This document shows positions 1-8,199 of a stretch of DNA of 64,000 bases, in pieces. The position numbers were made by a program, and so were the translations under genes. The notes beneath the pieces were generated by a model. That model saw nothing but the letters and a program-made list of their open reading frames with translations, was not told the origin of the DNA and ran no database searches. This DNA comes from CAZVGZ01 sp964627605 (GTDB taxonomy: Bacteria > Latescibacterota > MWCZ01 > CAZVGZ01). The DNA is taken from NCBI GenBank assembly GCA_964627605.1, contig CAZVGZ010000008.1, forward strand, positions 42,107 through 106,106, given 5' to 3'. Position 1 is the stretch's first letter. Each line of letters opens with the position of its first letter.

Positions 1-720
1 GTGGAAGTAGGATTGGACCAGACCACCGTTGTGGGCGATAACAACACCGCGAGTCTCAGCAACAGCGCGGTTTGCGCTGGTGGTTTCGGCGGTCAATCCG
101 TCGTAAACCTGATCGCGGGTATCATCCCAAAGGTCGAAACCCAAATCTGCACGCCTTCCAAGGTAGCTGAGAGTGTAGGTGCGTGCGGCAATCGCCTGAG
201 CTTTTACCGCCTCAAACTCCCTGGGACCTAGATCACCAATCTCTTTCGGGACGACCCCTCTGAGATAGGCCTCAACCGCGAGCTCATTGACGACAGTGAT
301 TCCATCTGGGGTCGCTAATATCTCAACAGCGCCGCGGTACGGTTTGCCATTGATCTTGATAGGACCGTCAGCAACGCAGATAGTTCTTTGACCGGTGGTC
401 ATCCGCCCACCGTTATCTACGCGAAATTCGGCCCCTCTGGCGGCAAAGACGAACGACAGTCCCAAAAGTGTGGTCTTTCTCACAGTGCCCATTTGGCCTC
501 TGAGCCGATTGCCTTCAATGCGCACCTGCCGCAACCCGGTCTCCAGGCCGACACGTACAGTGGGATTCTGCGCCCTAACACGCGAACGGGGTGGTGATGG
601 TTTGGGTGGGGCGGAACAGCTCGTCGATGTCAGAGCAATGACAACGGCTGCCAGACTGCGGAATAGGACGGTTCGGTGGCGCGACAAAAGTGACCGAGTT
701 GTGATGGTAGCGGGAGACAC
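1..720 (-). CDS. SpoIID/LytB-domain lipoprotein (3' end off window)
   Basis: Reading the minus strand from a GTG at 720, the frame stays open for 240 codons to the window edge, so the C-terminus is missing. Residues about 17-35 form a hydrophobic signal ending in LTSTSC, so Cys35 is a plausible lipidation site. From about residue 120 the sequence matches the SpoIID/LytB domain: VVNELAVEAYLRGVVPKEIG, then KAQAIAARTYTL and a terminal QSYFH, which in the family leads into the SxxGG region. Known members act on peptidoglycan, either as lytic enzymes on denuded glycan or as amidase enhancers. GAAGGG precedes the GTG. The gene starts 39 bp after the cNMP-binding gene ends, on the same strand, so co-transcription is likely. 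Its cell-wall role here is inferred from the domain. Confidence 0.85.
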   Translation of the reverse strand, partial: MSPATITTRSLLSRHRTVLFRSLAAVVIALTSTSCSAPPKPSPPRSRVRAQNPTVRVGLETGLRQVRIEGNRLRGQMGTVRKTTLLGLSFVFAARGAEFRVDNGGRMTTGQRTICVADGPIKINGKPYRGAVEILATPDGITVVNELAVEAYLRGVVPKEIGDLGPREFEAVKAQAIAARTYTLSYLGRRADLGFDLWDDTRDQVYDGLTAETTSANRAVAETRGVVIAHNGGLVQSYFH

Positions 721-759
721 TGCCAAAAACCCTTCAGGTCCGTCGCCGGACACATGGAC

Positions 760-1257
760 TCAACGGCTCAAAGCGACACTCAAGGCTGTTGTGAGTTTGA
801 GAACGCTCTGATTCGCTTTGCGCAGCCGCCCAGACAGTGTGGTGGCTATCTTGCGTGCTATCTCATACGCCATGTCAGGGTCTTCAACTGCGACGGACTC
901 AAAATTCTGGCGTGTCATCACGAACACATCGCAATCAGCTACGCAGGTCACGGTTGCCGACCGCTCAGCATCCTCGAACATCGACATCTCTCCAAAACAG
1001 GCCCTCATATCGAGCCGTATCAGAGTTTTGTCCTTTTGCCCGAACTGGTGTCGCCCCACTTTGAGCACCAGGGTTTGGGAGATCTCGACGACGCCCTCCA
1101 ACAGGACGTACATGGTGTCGCCCTGTTCGCCCTCCTGGATGATATGCTGCCCAGCGCGAAACATCTCTTCGCGCCCTTCATCCCACAGCTTCTGAAGCTG
1201 CGTTGACGACAGGTCGGAGAAAATAGGAACGCTTAGAAGTGCTGATGAGTCGGCCAT
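760..1257 (-). CDS. Stand-alone cyclic-nucleotide-binding domain protein
   Basis: A 165-residue protein consisting of one CAP/CNBD-type effector domain. Residues about 10-125 show the beta-barrel pattern, with GEQGDTMYVLLEG at 43-55 and a phosphate-binding-cassette-like CFGEMSMFEDAERSATV at 87-103. The Gly-Glu and Arg of a functional cassette are present, so cAMP or cGMP binding is plausible. There is no helix-turn-helix after the domain, so it is not a CRP-type regulator. AGGAAAG lies upstream of the ATG. It sits 11 bp downstream of a potassium-channel gene that has no cNMP domain of its own, and upstream of the SpoIID gene. A trans-acting ligand sensor for the channel is my inference; a general signalling role is equally possible. 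Confidence 0.85.
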   Translation of the reverse strand: MADSSALLSVPIFSDLSSTQLQKLWDEGREEMFRAGQHIIQEGEQGDTMYVLLEGVVEISQTLVLKVGRHQFGQKDKTLIRLDMRACFGEMSMFEDAERSATVTCVADCDVFVMTRQNFESVAVEDPDMAYEIARKIATTLSGRLRKANQSVLKLTTALSVALSR

Positions 1258-1268
1258 AGTGTGCTTTC

Positions 1269-2537
1269 CTACGCGGTAACCACTTCGTGCGCCGCGATAA
1301 CTATCGCTCGGTCGTGCTCTCCCGCTATTACGTCGTCAGCAGGATTGATCGAGACTTGCAGTTTACCGGTGTCGCCCTCGCTGATGTCTTTACCAGCGTC
1401 GCTAAACACCTGGCGAATGAAATCGTCAATATCACCGAGTTCGTCGTTTAGGATACCTTCCAAATTCATCCCTGGCTCCTGAGTTACCAACCCTACCGCT
1501 ATCGCGCCGTGGAAGCTGCGGAAGTAGTCCATTATGTCATGGAACGACTTACCGATCAGAGACTCAGGGATGTCTGCGGTCTGGAAGGTGTTGCCCTGAG
1601 TCTGGGTGAGGAGTTCTTTGACCGCCACGGGGATACCAGGCGAAATCGCTGCTGCGGCCATTAAGTAGCCGGAGAATTGGGCTGAAATGATGACATCGTC
1701 CACCTCGGCGCGCCTTAAATGCTGTTCGTTCTCCTCGTTGAGCAGCTCTGCGACGACGGTAACATCGGGCTCGATGGACTTAATCGCCAGCGTGGACAAA
1801 ATAGTCCGCTCATCGGCCTTGCCCAGCGACTCGTCACCGACCTCGGCAACAATGATCGCTAATTCTGCTTCTTCAATATTAGCGCGGCGCAACACAGTTT
1901 CCTGAACAAAGTTGCCCCTTACGAACTGTACGTCCAGGTGGTTGAACTGAAAGAGGACCTCGTTCATCTGCTCTTCAGGCAGATCATTTATCAACACAAA
2001 CGGCTTTGTCCTCCACCGCTCAGAAGTGGCCAACGCGGCCAAAATCTTCTCAGCATTGGTGTTCCACCCGCACAAAACGACGTGCCGAAAGACCTTGGTT
2101 TTGCTCAAACCTTTTTCCTCCCGAATCCTTTTCGCTGTGAGAACCGCGCTGATGGTAGCGGTGAGCACCGACACCAACCCCATTCCCGAAAACACGAAGA
2201 AGGCCGTGGCCACCCGGCTGGCGCTGGAAGTGGGAGCGAAATCGCCATAGCCCACCGTGGTGACCGTGATGATAGCCCAATAAATCGCTTGCCCAAGAGT
2301 TTTGATCGACCGACCTTCGATCGCACCATACTCTTCAAAGATGAGGACCGCGACCGCTGCGGCGAATATAAGCAGGCAGAACAACAGCACGATGCGGGGA
2401 ATATTTTCGTTCCACAACATCCGCCAAACCAGCGCGATGGTGTTCAGGGATTTTTGCCACTTACCTACCTGACTCTCTGAATCACCCGGACCGTCAGAGG
2501 CTCCGCTGCCGGGTGAAGTTGGGGCGTCTGTATTCAT
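1269..2537 (-). CDS. Two-TM potassium channel with RCK/TrkA-N domain
   Basis: A 422-residue inner-membrane K+ channel. TM1 is at about residues 47-67, followed by a pore helix, the selectivity filter TVTTVGYGDF (91-100), and TM2 at about 109-135. A cytosolic Rossmann RCK domain begins near HVVLCGWNTN (152-161) and a TrkA-C-like segment lies in the last 90 residues. Members such as MthK gate K+ flux by ligand binding to the RCK ring. I chose the ATG at 2537, not an upstream in-frame start. It overlaps the TAA of the preceding gene by one base (TAATG), the pattern of translational coupling, and the extra N-terminus would lie wholly inside that gene. The next gene downstream is a separate cNMP-binding protein, which is unusual for a channel locus. 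Confidence 0.9.
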   Translation of the reverse strand: MNTDAPTSPGSGASDGPGDSESQVGKWQKSLNTIALVWRMLWNENIPRIVLLFCLLIFAAAVAVLIFEEYGAIEGRSIKTLGQAIYWAIITVTTVGYGDFAPTSSASRVATAFFVFSGMGLVSVLTATISAVLTAKRIREEKGLSKTKVFRHVVLCGWNTNAEKILAALATSERWRTKPFVLINDLPEEQMNEVLFQFNHLDVQFVRGNFVQETVLRRANIEEAELAIIVAEVGDESLGKADERTILSTLAIKSIEPDVTVVAELLNEENEQHLRRAEVDDVIISAQFSGYLMAAAAISPGIPVAVKELLTQTQGNTFQTADIPESLIGKSFHDIMDYFRSFHGAIAVGLVTQEPGMNLEGILNDELGDIDDFIRQVFSDAGKDISEGDTGKLQVSINPADDVIAGEHDRAIVIAAHEVVTA

Positions 2538-3037
2538 TACGTACCTGTTTGGGCTCGGTAAAGTCGAGCCAAAACCGCTGCGGATAGGCCGCCTACCACC
2601 GTTCCTGCAATAAGTGCCGTTGTCAGCATCACCGGAAGCCACCGCCAGAGGAGGTCAGACTGCGCCCAGATAAGCGATACGATCGCGAGCTGTATGGTTG
2701 AGTGAGTCGCAGCACCCGCGATGCTGACCCCCAAGGGAGTGACAGACTCTCCCGCCACAGAACGAAGAGCTGCCATCACCGCTGCTGCGGCGATGCCGCC
2801 GGTGAGCGCCATCAGAAATGTCGGGCTAAACATCGCTCCTGTTATCAGAGATCCCAACCCAGCTTTCAACAACGTTACAGAAAACGCCATCGACGCGCCA
2901 CCGAAAAAGAGTGCAACGACTACGGCAAGATTGCCCAGCCCGAGCCTTCCCAAAGGAACAGGTTGTGGCAGTACGGATTCAACAGCAAACAGCGCCGCCC
3001 CCACCGCCCCCAAAACCCCTGCCCTTGCCCAGCTCAT
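2537..3037 (-). CDS. Gx-transporter / heptaprenyl diphosphate synthase component I-like membrane protein
   Basis: A 166-residue, very hydrophobic protein with about five membrane spans and repeated small-residue motifs. These include a Gly-rich loop near residues 28-48 (LGRLGLGNLAVVVALFFGG) and KAGLGSLITG near 58-67. This pattern matches the Gx-transporter family, also annotated as heptaprenyl diphosphate synthase component I. These are ECF-type substrate-binding-like membrane proteins whose substrate is not established. The start overlaps the end of the NusG-domain-II gene by 4 bp, and its stop overlaps the channel start by 1 bp. The NusG-II/Gx-transporter pair is a recurrent arrangement in bacteria and supports the call. 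It is often linked to apbE; here apbE is 35 kb away at 38.6 kb. Confidence 0.75.
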   Translation of the reverse strand: MSWARAGVLGAVGAALFAVESVLPQPVPLGRLGLGNLAVVVALFFGGASMAFSVTLLKAGLGSLITGAMFSPTFLMALTGGIAAAAVMAALRSVAGESVTPLGVSIAGAATHSTIQLAIVSLIWAQSDLLWRWLPVMLTTALIAGTVVGGLSAAVLARLYRAQTGT

Positions 3038-3447
3038 CGGCTGATCCCATCCAGTTCGCCTGTACGAACGCCTTCAATCCGCACTATTAGCCCGTTGGGC
3101 AGGCAGGCGCTGGCGTCTCCTGGCGACTCAAGCGATCCCATCTTCTGGCACACCTTGTCACGGCAAGGCGTGGACAATATAGTCACGCTGCCGCTTATCT
3201 CGGTTCGGATCACCATCAGCCCCATAGTTCCCGCCACGCTATCGGTGCGGGTCTCAATCGGCCAACAACCAACAGGTATACCGCGAAGCTCGACCACCAC
3301 AGACCCGCCTGCTCCAACGGGTGACGACCGCCACCCAAGCCAGCCGCTGACGAGGATAGCCAGCAACACAACACCAGCGACGACTAAGTCGCCGGGTGCC
3401 AACCACCTGGTCAGGCTCTTAAGGCTATCTGGTGCTCTTTTCTGCAC
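3034..3447 (-). CDS. NusG domain II-containing membrane-anchored protein
   Basis: A 137-residue protein with one N-terminal membrane anchor (about residues 19-40) and an extracytoplasmic NusG-II-type beta domain. The diagnostic stretch is TPCRDKVCQKMG followed by ACLPNGLIVRIEG near the C-terminus, with the paired cysteines and the CLPN motif typical of this family. Family members are commonly encoded beside Gx-transporter and ApbE/Rnf-type genes, and their biochemical role is not settled. Here it is the first gene of a five-gene minus-strand run and overlaps the Gx-transporter gene by 4 bp. The stop overlap suggests obligatory co-translation. Confidence 0.8.
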   Translation of the reverse strand: MQKRAPDSLKSLTRWLAPGDLVVAGVVLLAILVSGWLGWRSSPVGAGGSVVVELRGIPVGCWPIETRTDSVAGTMGLMVIRTEISGSVTILSTPCRDKVCQKMGSLESPGDASACLPNGLIVRIEGVRTGELDGISR

Positions 3448-3514
3448 AACCGCAAATATAATGTGATTGTTCGGCGATGGCAGGGGTGCCTAACACCGAT
3501 CACGATTAGGCCGC

Positions 3515-4567
3515 TTATTCAGTGACGTAGATCGGATTGCTGTACGCCCTGCGGCCATCGGTTGCCAGACACTCCAACCGCCACGACGCATGGCCGCCGG
3601 TGAATGTGGCTTCGTGTGTTCCTGAGAAGATGGTTTCTTCATGGTGTTTAAGTTCAAACTCAACCTCACCATCTCGGATAATCCGCACGGAACCGATGCC
3701 AAGGCTGTCAGCGCAGACGTAGTCAAACGACAGAGCGCTTCCAGCTTTCTTCTCTATCACATCGCCCATGATCGCTTTTTCGCCGGGACAGGTCCAGTTG
3801 AGCACCGGCGCGTCAGAGACGAAGAGATTTCCTTCGGTGATTGCTGCCATGACAGCTTCCATGCTCAGTTCGTCAGCGAATACGCCGTTCCAGATGTCTC
3901 CGATGGCGATGGGGAGATGGGCATCGGAGTTCCCCATGGCAGAGACGCGGCAACCTTTGGCCAGATACTGATCCCACAGTTCGATGCTCATGGCGTCGGT
4001 GACATCAAAACAGTCGTAGACCTGGTTGGCACCATTTATGATTTCGATGTTGAATCTTGGTCCGAGAAGATCAAGCGACTGTTTCTGTTCCTCGCTGTAG
4101 CGGGTCGAGGGGAACCAGCCTGTGGGGTGGGGTATAAACGGCACGCCACCGCGATCGAGAATTTCGTTGTAGTCCACGGAAAGATCTCTGAAGACCTCGT
4201 ATCTCCTGTTCAAGCCCAAAATCCCCAGATGGTGGTGTTGAGTTCCTGGCTCCTGTCCCCACCAGATGCCATCGTGACGAAGGCATTCCCTTTTCTGTGT
4301 GACCCCCATATGGTCGGTGATGAACAGGAAATCCATCCCAGACACCTCTTTAAAATGGGCGTTGTCCGCTACAGTGCCGATCCCGTCACTATGGGTGGTG
4401 TGGGAGTGGCAATCGCCCCTGAAAGCCCTGAAATCCACCAAATACCAATTTGCCTCGATCCGTTCGCGCATAACCTCTTTCCACATGCCTATGACCGATT
4501 TCGGATACTCCTGGCGACGTTTATCGAGTGTTTTGCGAAAGCGTCGTTGCTGTTCCCAAATACTCAT
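3515..4567 (-). CDS. PHP-domain metal-dependent hydrolase
   Basis: A 350-residue protein. A PHP (polymerase and histidinol phosphatase) domain begins near residue 50 with the metal-binding signature GDCHSHTTHSDG, followed by FLFITDHMG. Later His/Asp residues (for example MGNSDAHLPIA) complete a trinuclear metal site. Residues about 255-350 form a separate beta-sandwich-like tail. No signal peptide is visible, so it is probably cytoplasmic. PHP enzymes are phosphoesterases or related hydrolases. The substrate cannot be read from sequence, though such proteins often sit among carbohydrate genes in related genomes. AAGGACGGAAG precedes the ATG. The 199 bp upstream, between this gene and the SDR gene, shows no feature I can support. 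Confidence 0.85.
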   Translation of the reverse strand: MSIWEQQRRFRKTLDKRRQEYPKSVIGMWKEVMRERIEANWYLVDFRAFRGDCHSHTTHSDGIGTVADNAHFKEVSGMDFLFITDHMGVTQKRECLRHDGIWWGQEPGTQHHHLGILGLNRRYEVFRDLSVDYNEILDRGGVPFIPHPTGWFPSTRYSEEQKQSLDLLGPRFNIEIINGANQVYDCFDVTDAMSIELWDQYLAKGCRVSAMGNSDAHLPIAIGDIWNGVFADELSMEAVMAAITEGNLFVSDAPVLNWTCPGEKAIMGDVIEKKAGSALSFDYVCADSLGIGSVRIIRDGEVEFELKHHEETIFSGTHEATFTGGHASWRLECLATDGRRAYSNPIYVTE

Positions 4568-4766
4568 TCTTCCGTCCTTGCTCTATATGGTGAGACAAGA
4601 TCAACTCATCTGGTGGTGGCGCCTATATCTACTCTCATGCCTTTGGGGGCGTGTCGCATCCAATTCGTCAACTCGCCATTCTCGCTGGGTACCGGCTACC
4701 GCTGCGAAAATCTTTTCAGATCAACCTCGCCGACGAAGTGGAACCATCCGCCGGAGAGCAAATCGG

Positions 4767-5552
4767 TTAGCCGTCCCAATGTTCTGGAAAATGATTGGGT
4801 AGTCGAATTACGCTGCGATGGACGAAACGCCCGGCCTCTGAACACAGAAACCCTATGATTTCGGCAGCGTCATGAGAACAGGGCATCTTGCGGTCAGGCC
4901 ACCCGTCCCACTCAGAATTGACTGCGGCCACTGCGTCCGACAGGTCCATATGTTTATTGAGGCCTGGCTCGATGATGTTCATCGTGACGCCTTCGTGGTG
5001 GAGATTGACCCCCAACTGTTCAGTCATCCACGTCCGCGCAGCTTTGCCTAGTGTGTAGTCTGCGGCGTACTGCTCAACGCCGCCGCAATGGAGAGCATCC
5101 GCCATGCCGATGCTGACGATTCTTCCCCATCGCCGTTCTTTCATTCCAGGAAGCACGCCTCTAACCGCCCAAAACATGGCGTCAATTTCGACTTTTAGGG
5201 TGTCTTTCCAATGCTCAGGGGTGATCTCCGCCACCGGCTGCACGTTCCACGGCCCGCCTGCGTTGTTTACGAGAATATCGATGCCGCCAAAGCGCTGTTC
5301 GCCCTTGGCGATCATGTCCGCCATCTGATCGCTGTCGCCTGGGTTGGCCTCGACAACGATTCCGTCGCCGCCCAAACTCCTGATCTTTTCAAGAACTTTT
5401 TCGGCTCTGGCATTTGCGTCGGCACCCCGCGTGACGGTTCCATAGTTGAGCACCACGTTGACGCCTGAGGCTGCCAATTTTAGCGCTGTACTGCGTCCCA
5501 TTCCATCGCCGGTACTCCCTGTGATAAGTGCTGTGCGTCCTTGTAAACTCAT
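4767..5552 (-). CDS. SDR-family oxidoreductase
   Basis: A 261-residue short-chain dehydrogenase/reductase. It has the N-terminal cofactor loop ALITGSTGDGMG (residues about 8-19), VNNAGGPW near 90, a catalytic-region Ser, and the YTLGK form of the YxxxK motif near 165-169. It probably uses NAD(P)H in the cytoplasm. The C-terminus (RSVIRLPNHFPEHWDG) departs from the usual 'GG..' ending, so the substrate is open. It reads away from fabI, with a 304-bp divergent region between them. The gene resembles FabG in length, but its cofactor loop is longer than in typical FabG and I do not assign that role. AAAAGAGATA precedes the ATG. Confidence 0.85.
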   Translation of the reverse strand: MSLQGRTALITGSTGDGMGRSTALKLAASGVNVVLNYGTVTRGADANARAEKVLEKIRSLGGDGIVVEANPGDSDQMADMIAKGEQRFGGIDILVNNAGGPWNVQPVAEITPEHWKDTLKVEIDAMFWAVRGVLPGMKERRWGRIVSIGMADALHCGGVEQYAADYTLGKAARTWMTEQLGVNLHHEGVTMNIIEPGLNKHMDLSDAVAAVNSEWDGWPDRKMPCSHDAAEIIGFLCSEAGRFVHRSVIRLPNHFPEHWDG

Positions 5553-5776
5553 TATCTCTTTTCCGTCAGTGTGTCGATGAACGGCTAGCGCATTCGGTGC
5601 GGTTAGCCGACTTTAAAGTCGATGCGCGGGAATATACACTGTCAAAGTGCCTCTGACCATGACGCGCCTCATCACGTCGTATACAGCTGCCGCCTGATGC
5701 ATTTTCACGATCACTTTCAGAGTGGCTTCCAAGGCCGCCCTCATAGTGCTGAAAATACCCAAATTGGCGCACACAC

Positions 5777-5805
5777 TTGAGTGTGGGGCGGTGAAGCGGC
5801 ATATT
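5777..5805 (+). promoter_or_regulatory. Candidate sigma-70-type promoter for fabI
   Basis: TTGAGT (5777-5782) and CATATT (5800-5805) are separated by exactly 17 bp and lie about 50 bp upstream of the fabI start. Each box matches the consensus at 4 of 6 positions. A short inverted repeat, CACAC-TTGA-GTGTG (5772-5785), overlaps the -35 box and could be an operator. The rest of the 304-bp divergent SDR/fabI region shows no reading frame I believe. Confidence 0.35.
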
Positions 5806-5856
5806 TGTTGGGTCGATCTTAAAAGTCAACCGAATCACGCAATAGGGGAGTTGCGC

Positions 5857-6627
5857 ATGTTATTGGAAGGCAAGACCGCGTTTATCGCCGGGATAGCAAA
5901 CCAGAGGAGCATAGCATCCGCCATCGCTCAGGCTTTCCATCGTGAGGGGGCCAGGCTCGCGATCAGCTACCAGAACGACCGGTTGGGCGATGCGGTCAAA
6001 AAGCTTACGGAGCCGCTGGAGCCGGAACTCTATTTAGAGATGGACGTGACGAACGACGATGATGTGGGACAAGGGTTTGAGGCTATCGACAAGCTTTGGG
6101 ACGGCGTGGATATCGTCGTTCATGCACTGGCCTACGCAAAGCGTGAGGACATCTCTGGGACCTACGTGGATACGTCTCGCGACGGCTTTCTTCTGGCGCA
6201 CAACGTCAGCGCCTACTCTCTGGTGCAGTTGGCAGAAGCCGCTCAGCCGCTCATGAAGAAGAATGGCGGCGGGAGTGTCATGGCGATGACATACTACGGC
6301 TCGGAAAAAGTTGTACCTGGATACAACGTGATGGGCGTCGCCAAAGCGAGCCTCGAAGCGTCGATAAGGTATCTCGCATCGGATCTGGGTGAGGACAACA
6401 TCCGCGTCAACGGCATATCTGCTGGCCCGGTCCGCACGCTTTCGGCGCGGGCGATCGGCGGTTTTACCGAAATACTGGACAAGATGGCCGAACGCGCGCC
6501 GCTCAAGCGGAACATTGAGGTCGAGGAGGTCGCCGATACCGGCGTGTATCTCGGGTCAAACCTTAGCCGTGGCGTCACGGGCGAAGTGATCTACGTCGAT
6601 GCTGGCTACAACATTATGGGGATGTAG
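5857..6627 (+). CDS. fabI: Enoyl-[acyl-carrier-protein] reductase
   Basis: A 256-residue FabI that reduces trans-2-enoyl-ACP to acyl-ACP with NAD(P)H in the last step of each fatty-acid elongation cycle. The N-terminal GKTAFIAGIANQRSIA is the FabI cofactor loop. Tyr146, Tyr156 and Lys163 (in TYYGSEKVVPGYNVMGVAK) fall at the same numbers as in E. coli FabI. The start is the ATG at 5857, 7 bp after AGGGGAG; upstream in-frame codons would add a non-homologous leader. It is transcribed alone on the plus strand, divergent from the SDR gene, and ends in front of an 18-bp perfect hairpin terminator. The catalytic residues are intact, so it should be functional. Confidence 0.96.
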   Translation: MLLEGKTAFIAGIANQRSIASAIAQAFHREGARLAISYQNDRLGDAVKKLTEPLEPELYLEMDVTNDDDVGQGFEAIDKLWDGVDIVVHALAYAKREDISGTYVDTSRDGFLLAHNVSAYSLVQLAEAAQPLMKKNGGGSVMAMTYYGSEKVVPGYNVMGVAKASLEASIRYLASDLGEDNIRVNGISAGPVRTLSARAIGGFTEILDKMAERAPLKRNIEVEEVADTGVYLGSNLSRGVTGEVIYVDAGYNIMGM

Positions 6628-6665
6628 ACCATCTCCGCAAGCTAGATATCGACACTGTTAGCACA

Positions 6666-6709
6666 ACGTGAAAAGGTCAGCGCTTGATGAGGCGCTGACC
6701 TTTTCACGT
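6666..6709. terminator. Bidirectional terminator, 18-bp perfect stem
   Basis: Arms 6666-6683 and 6692-6709 are perfectly complementary over 18 bp with an 8-base loop. The stem carries AAAA on one side and TTTT on the other, so it can act on both strands. It lies between the convergent fabI (plus) and sugar isomerase/epimerase (minus) genes and serves both. Confidence 0.85.
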
Positions 6710-6714
6710 CAATA

Positions 6715-7533
6715 TCAAGTGGATCGGGCGGCGACAAGCTCCTTTGCGTGGGCGAGGCTGATGGTTGCCGCTTCCCGCGCAGGGATTTTAGAACGATCCT
6801 GTTCGTAGGTCAGCCAGCCGCTGTAGTCACGCTTGTCCAACTCGGCAACTATCCCCGCAAGATCGACCTCTCCGGATCCCAGTTCGACCCAGCAGTCCTC
6901 GTCGTTCTTGATGGCGTCCCACACGTCCGCTCGCCCGCATGAGTCCTTGAAGTGGACATATGCGACCCTGTCGCCGTAGAGCTTGAACATCTCCACCGGG
7001 TCCGCCCAGCCGAGACGAAGATGACCGGTGTCAAATCCCATCTTGAGATATTTGGGATCGGTGTTTGCAAGGAGCAGGTCCAGCTCCAGCCGCGTTTCGT
7101 GCGTCGTCCAGGCATGGTTGTGGAACACCTGAGTCACACCATAACCAGCTAGTCTCATGCCGACCTCATTGAGCGCCTCTGCGAACATGCGATGCTCCCA
7201 AAGCGAATAGGCTTTCCGGTCTTTCTGTAGGCCCTGTGGAGCGCTGATCATGACGTAACAGCCAAAATCCGGGATCATTTTTCCTATCTCCACCGTGCTT
7301 TCGATCTCGGCTTGTCGTGTCGTCGGGTCCATGTAGTAACCAGCGGTGTAAGTAGAGGCGAGTTCGAGGTTGGTCTCCTTCAAAATGCGGTGGAGCTGTT
7401 TCTCGTTGCCTTGATAGGAGCCGACTGAAGCTTCTACACCGTCATAGCCGATGTCGGCGATCTCGTGCGCTATCTCCTCAAAAGTACCGCTTTGCCAAAG
7501 AATCGGCTGGCATCCAAACTTGACGTCAAGCAT
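6715..7533 (-). CDS. Sugar phosphate isomerase/epimerase (xylose-isomerase-like TIM barrel)
   Basis: A 272-residue AP-endonuclease-2/xylose-isomerase-like TIM barrel. The barrel strands carry the expected metal-ligand acids and histidines: GYDGVEASVG near 30, VFHNHAW near 135-142, GFDTGHLRLG near 165, YVHFKDS near 192 and WLTYEQD near 243. Family members are divalent-metal isomerases or epimerases, for example of inosose or ketohexoses. The exact substrate is unknown. GAGGGAG lies 9 bp before the ATG. It is followed by the shared bidirectional terminator. No transporter or kinase adjoins it to hint at the sugar. Confidence 0.85.
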   Translation of the reverse strand: MLDVKFGCQPILWQSGTFEEIAHEIADIGYDGVEASVGSYQGNEKQLHRILKETNLELASTYTAGYYMDPTTRQAEIESTVEIGKMIPDFGCYVMISAPQGLQKDRKAYSLWEHRMFAEALNEVGMRLAGYGVTQVFHNHAWTTHETRLELDLLLANTDPKYLKMGFDTGHLRLGWADPVEMFKLYGDRVAYVHFKDSCGRADVWDAIKNDEDCWVELGSGEVDLAGIVAELDKRDYSGWLTYEQDRSKIPAREAATISLAHAKELVAARST

Positions 7534-7591
7534 TGTTAGACTCCCTCAATCTGCATGGCAGTGCTGGTCTCTATTCGTTCGGGAGGTTCCC

Positions 7592-8096
7592 CTAAATGCT
7601 AGCCAGTGGAGCGTGCCAAGCATCGTGTGATAGTCGAAACCGTTTTGAGAAGTCAGGAATCCGGTACCCCAACCCCGAGAGCGCTGCTCTCATGTAAGAC
7701 AGATGGACCGTGGAGTGGCGTAGCAAATATTGCATTTTGAAAAGCGGCGGCACAGAGAAAGCCTTGCCGGATAGCGATTTTAAAACGACTCTATCTACGT
7801 AATCTGGAGCGGCCATCCTTACCGTCGCTATCACAGCTAGCACATCTTCCCGCGATGGATAGCTGTCTGGCACCTTAAATCTAAATGAGAAGCTGAACAT
7901 GTCCGAGTCAACATCCATTTATCCCACAAGGCTCACGAGAGTGTGACACGGCTGGTGGACCGGTCGCAATCTCGGTGATTCACCAGCGGTCCAGTCTTGA
8001 GTCGTGCACGGATGAGACTGTCGCTTCCAAATAATCAAGTAGGGCCTCAAACTCGCGCTGGAGCGCGCGCGAAATATCCTGGTGGGAAGGGGTCAT
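7592..8096 (-). pseudogene. DinB-family-like gene, frameshift plus nonsense
   Basis: Reading from an ATG at 8096, 38 residues (MTPSHQDISRAL...) end in a TGA. In the next frame the text resumes as PVHQPCHTLVSLVG, meets a TAA, then continues in that same frame as an open stretch from 7918 (MDVDSDMFSFSF...) to 7592. Joined, the pieces resemble a four-helix DinB-type protein: helical N-terminus, a first His-rich segment (HQPCHTLVSL), and a late LLRHSTVHLSYMRAALSGLGY helix like the third His motif. The family match is tentative. The frameshift plus in-frame stop make a pseudogene the simplest reading. The 108-residue downstream frame alone could still be expressed from its own ATG. Confidence 0.6.
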
Positions 8097-8199
8097 GCCG
8101 TCCGGTACCAGCTGGAGAAATCAGGCCGCTATGCTCGTGAAGGCGCTGCGCATCACCACGCCGCCAGCGTGCCACGCAAGCTGCTTTTGCTCGACAGAC

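Noticed and set aside
1..811. Plus-strand frames at the left edge
   Set aside because: They are antisense to the SpoIID-domain gene, whose minus-strand frame is open and rich in family motifs.
3641..4858. Long plus-strand reading frame (405 codons) opposite the PHP and SDR genes
   Set aside because: It is antisense to two well-supported genes, spans their intergenic gap and has no domain.
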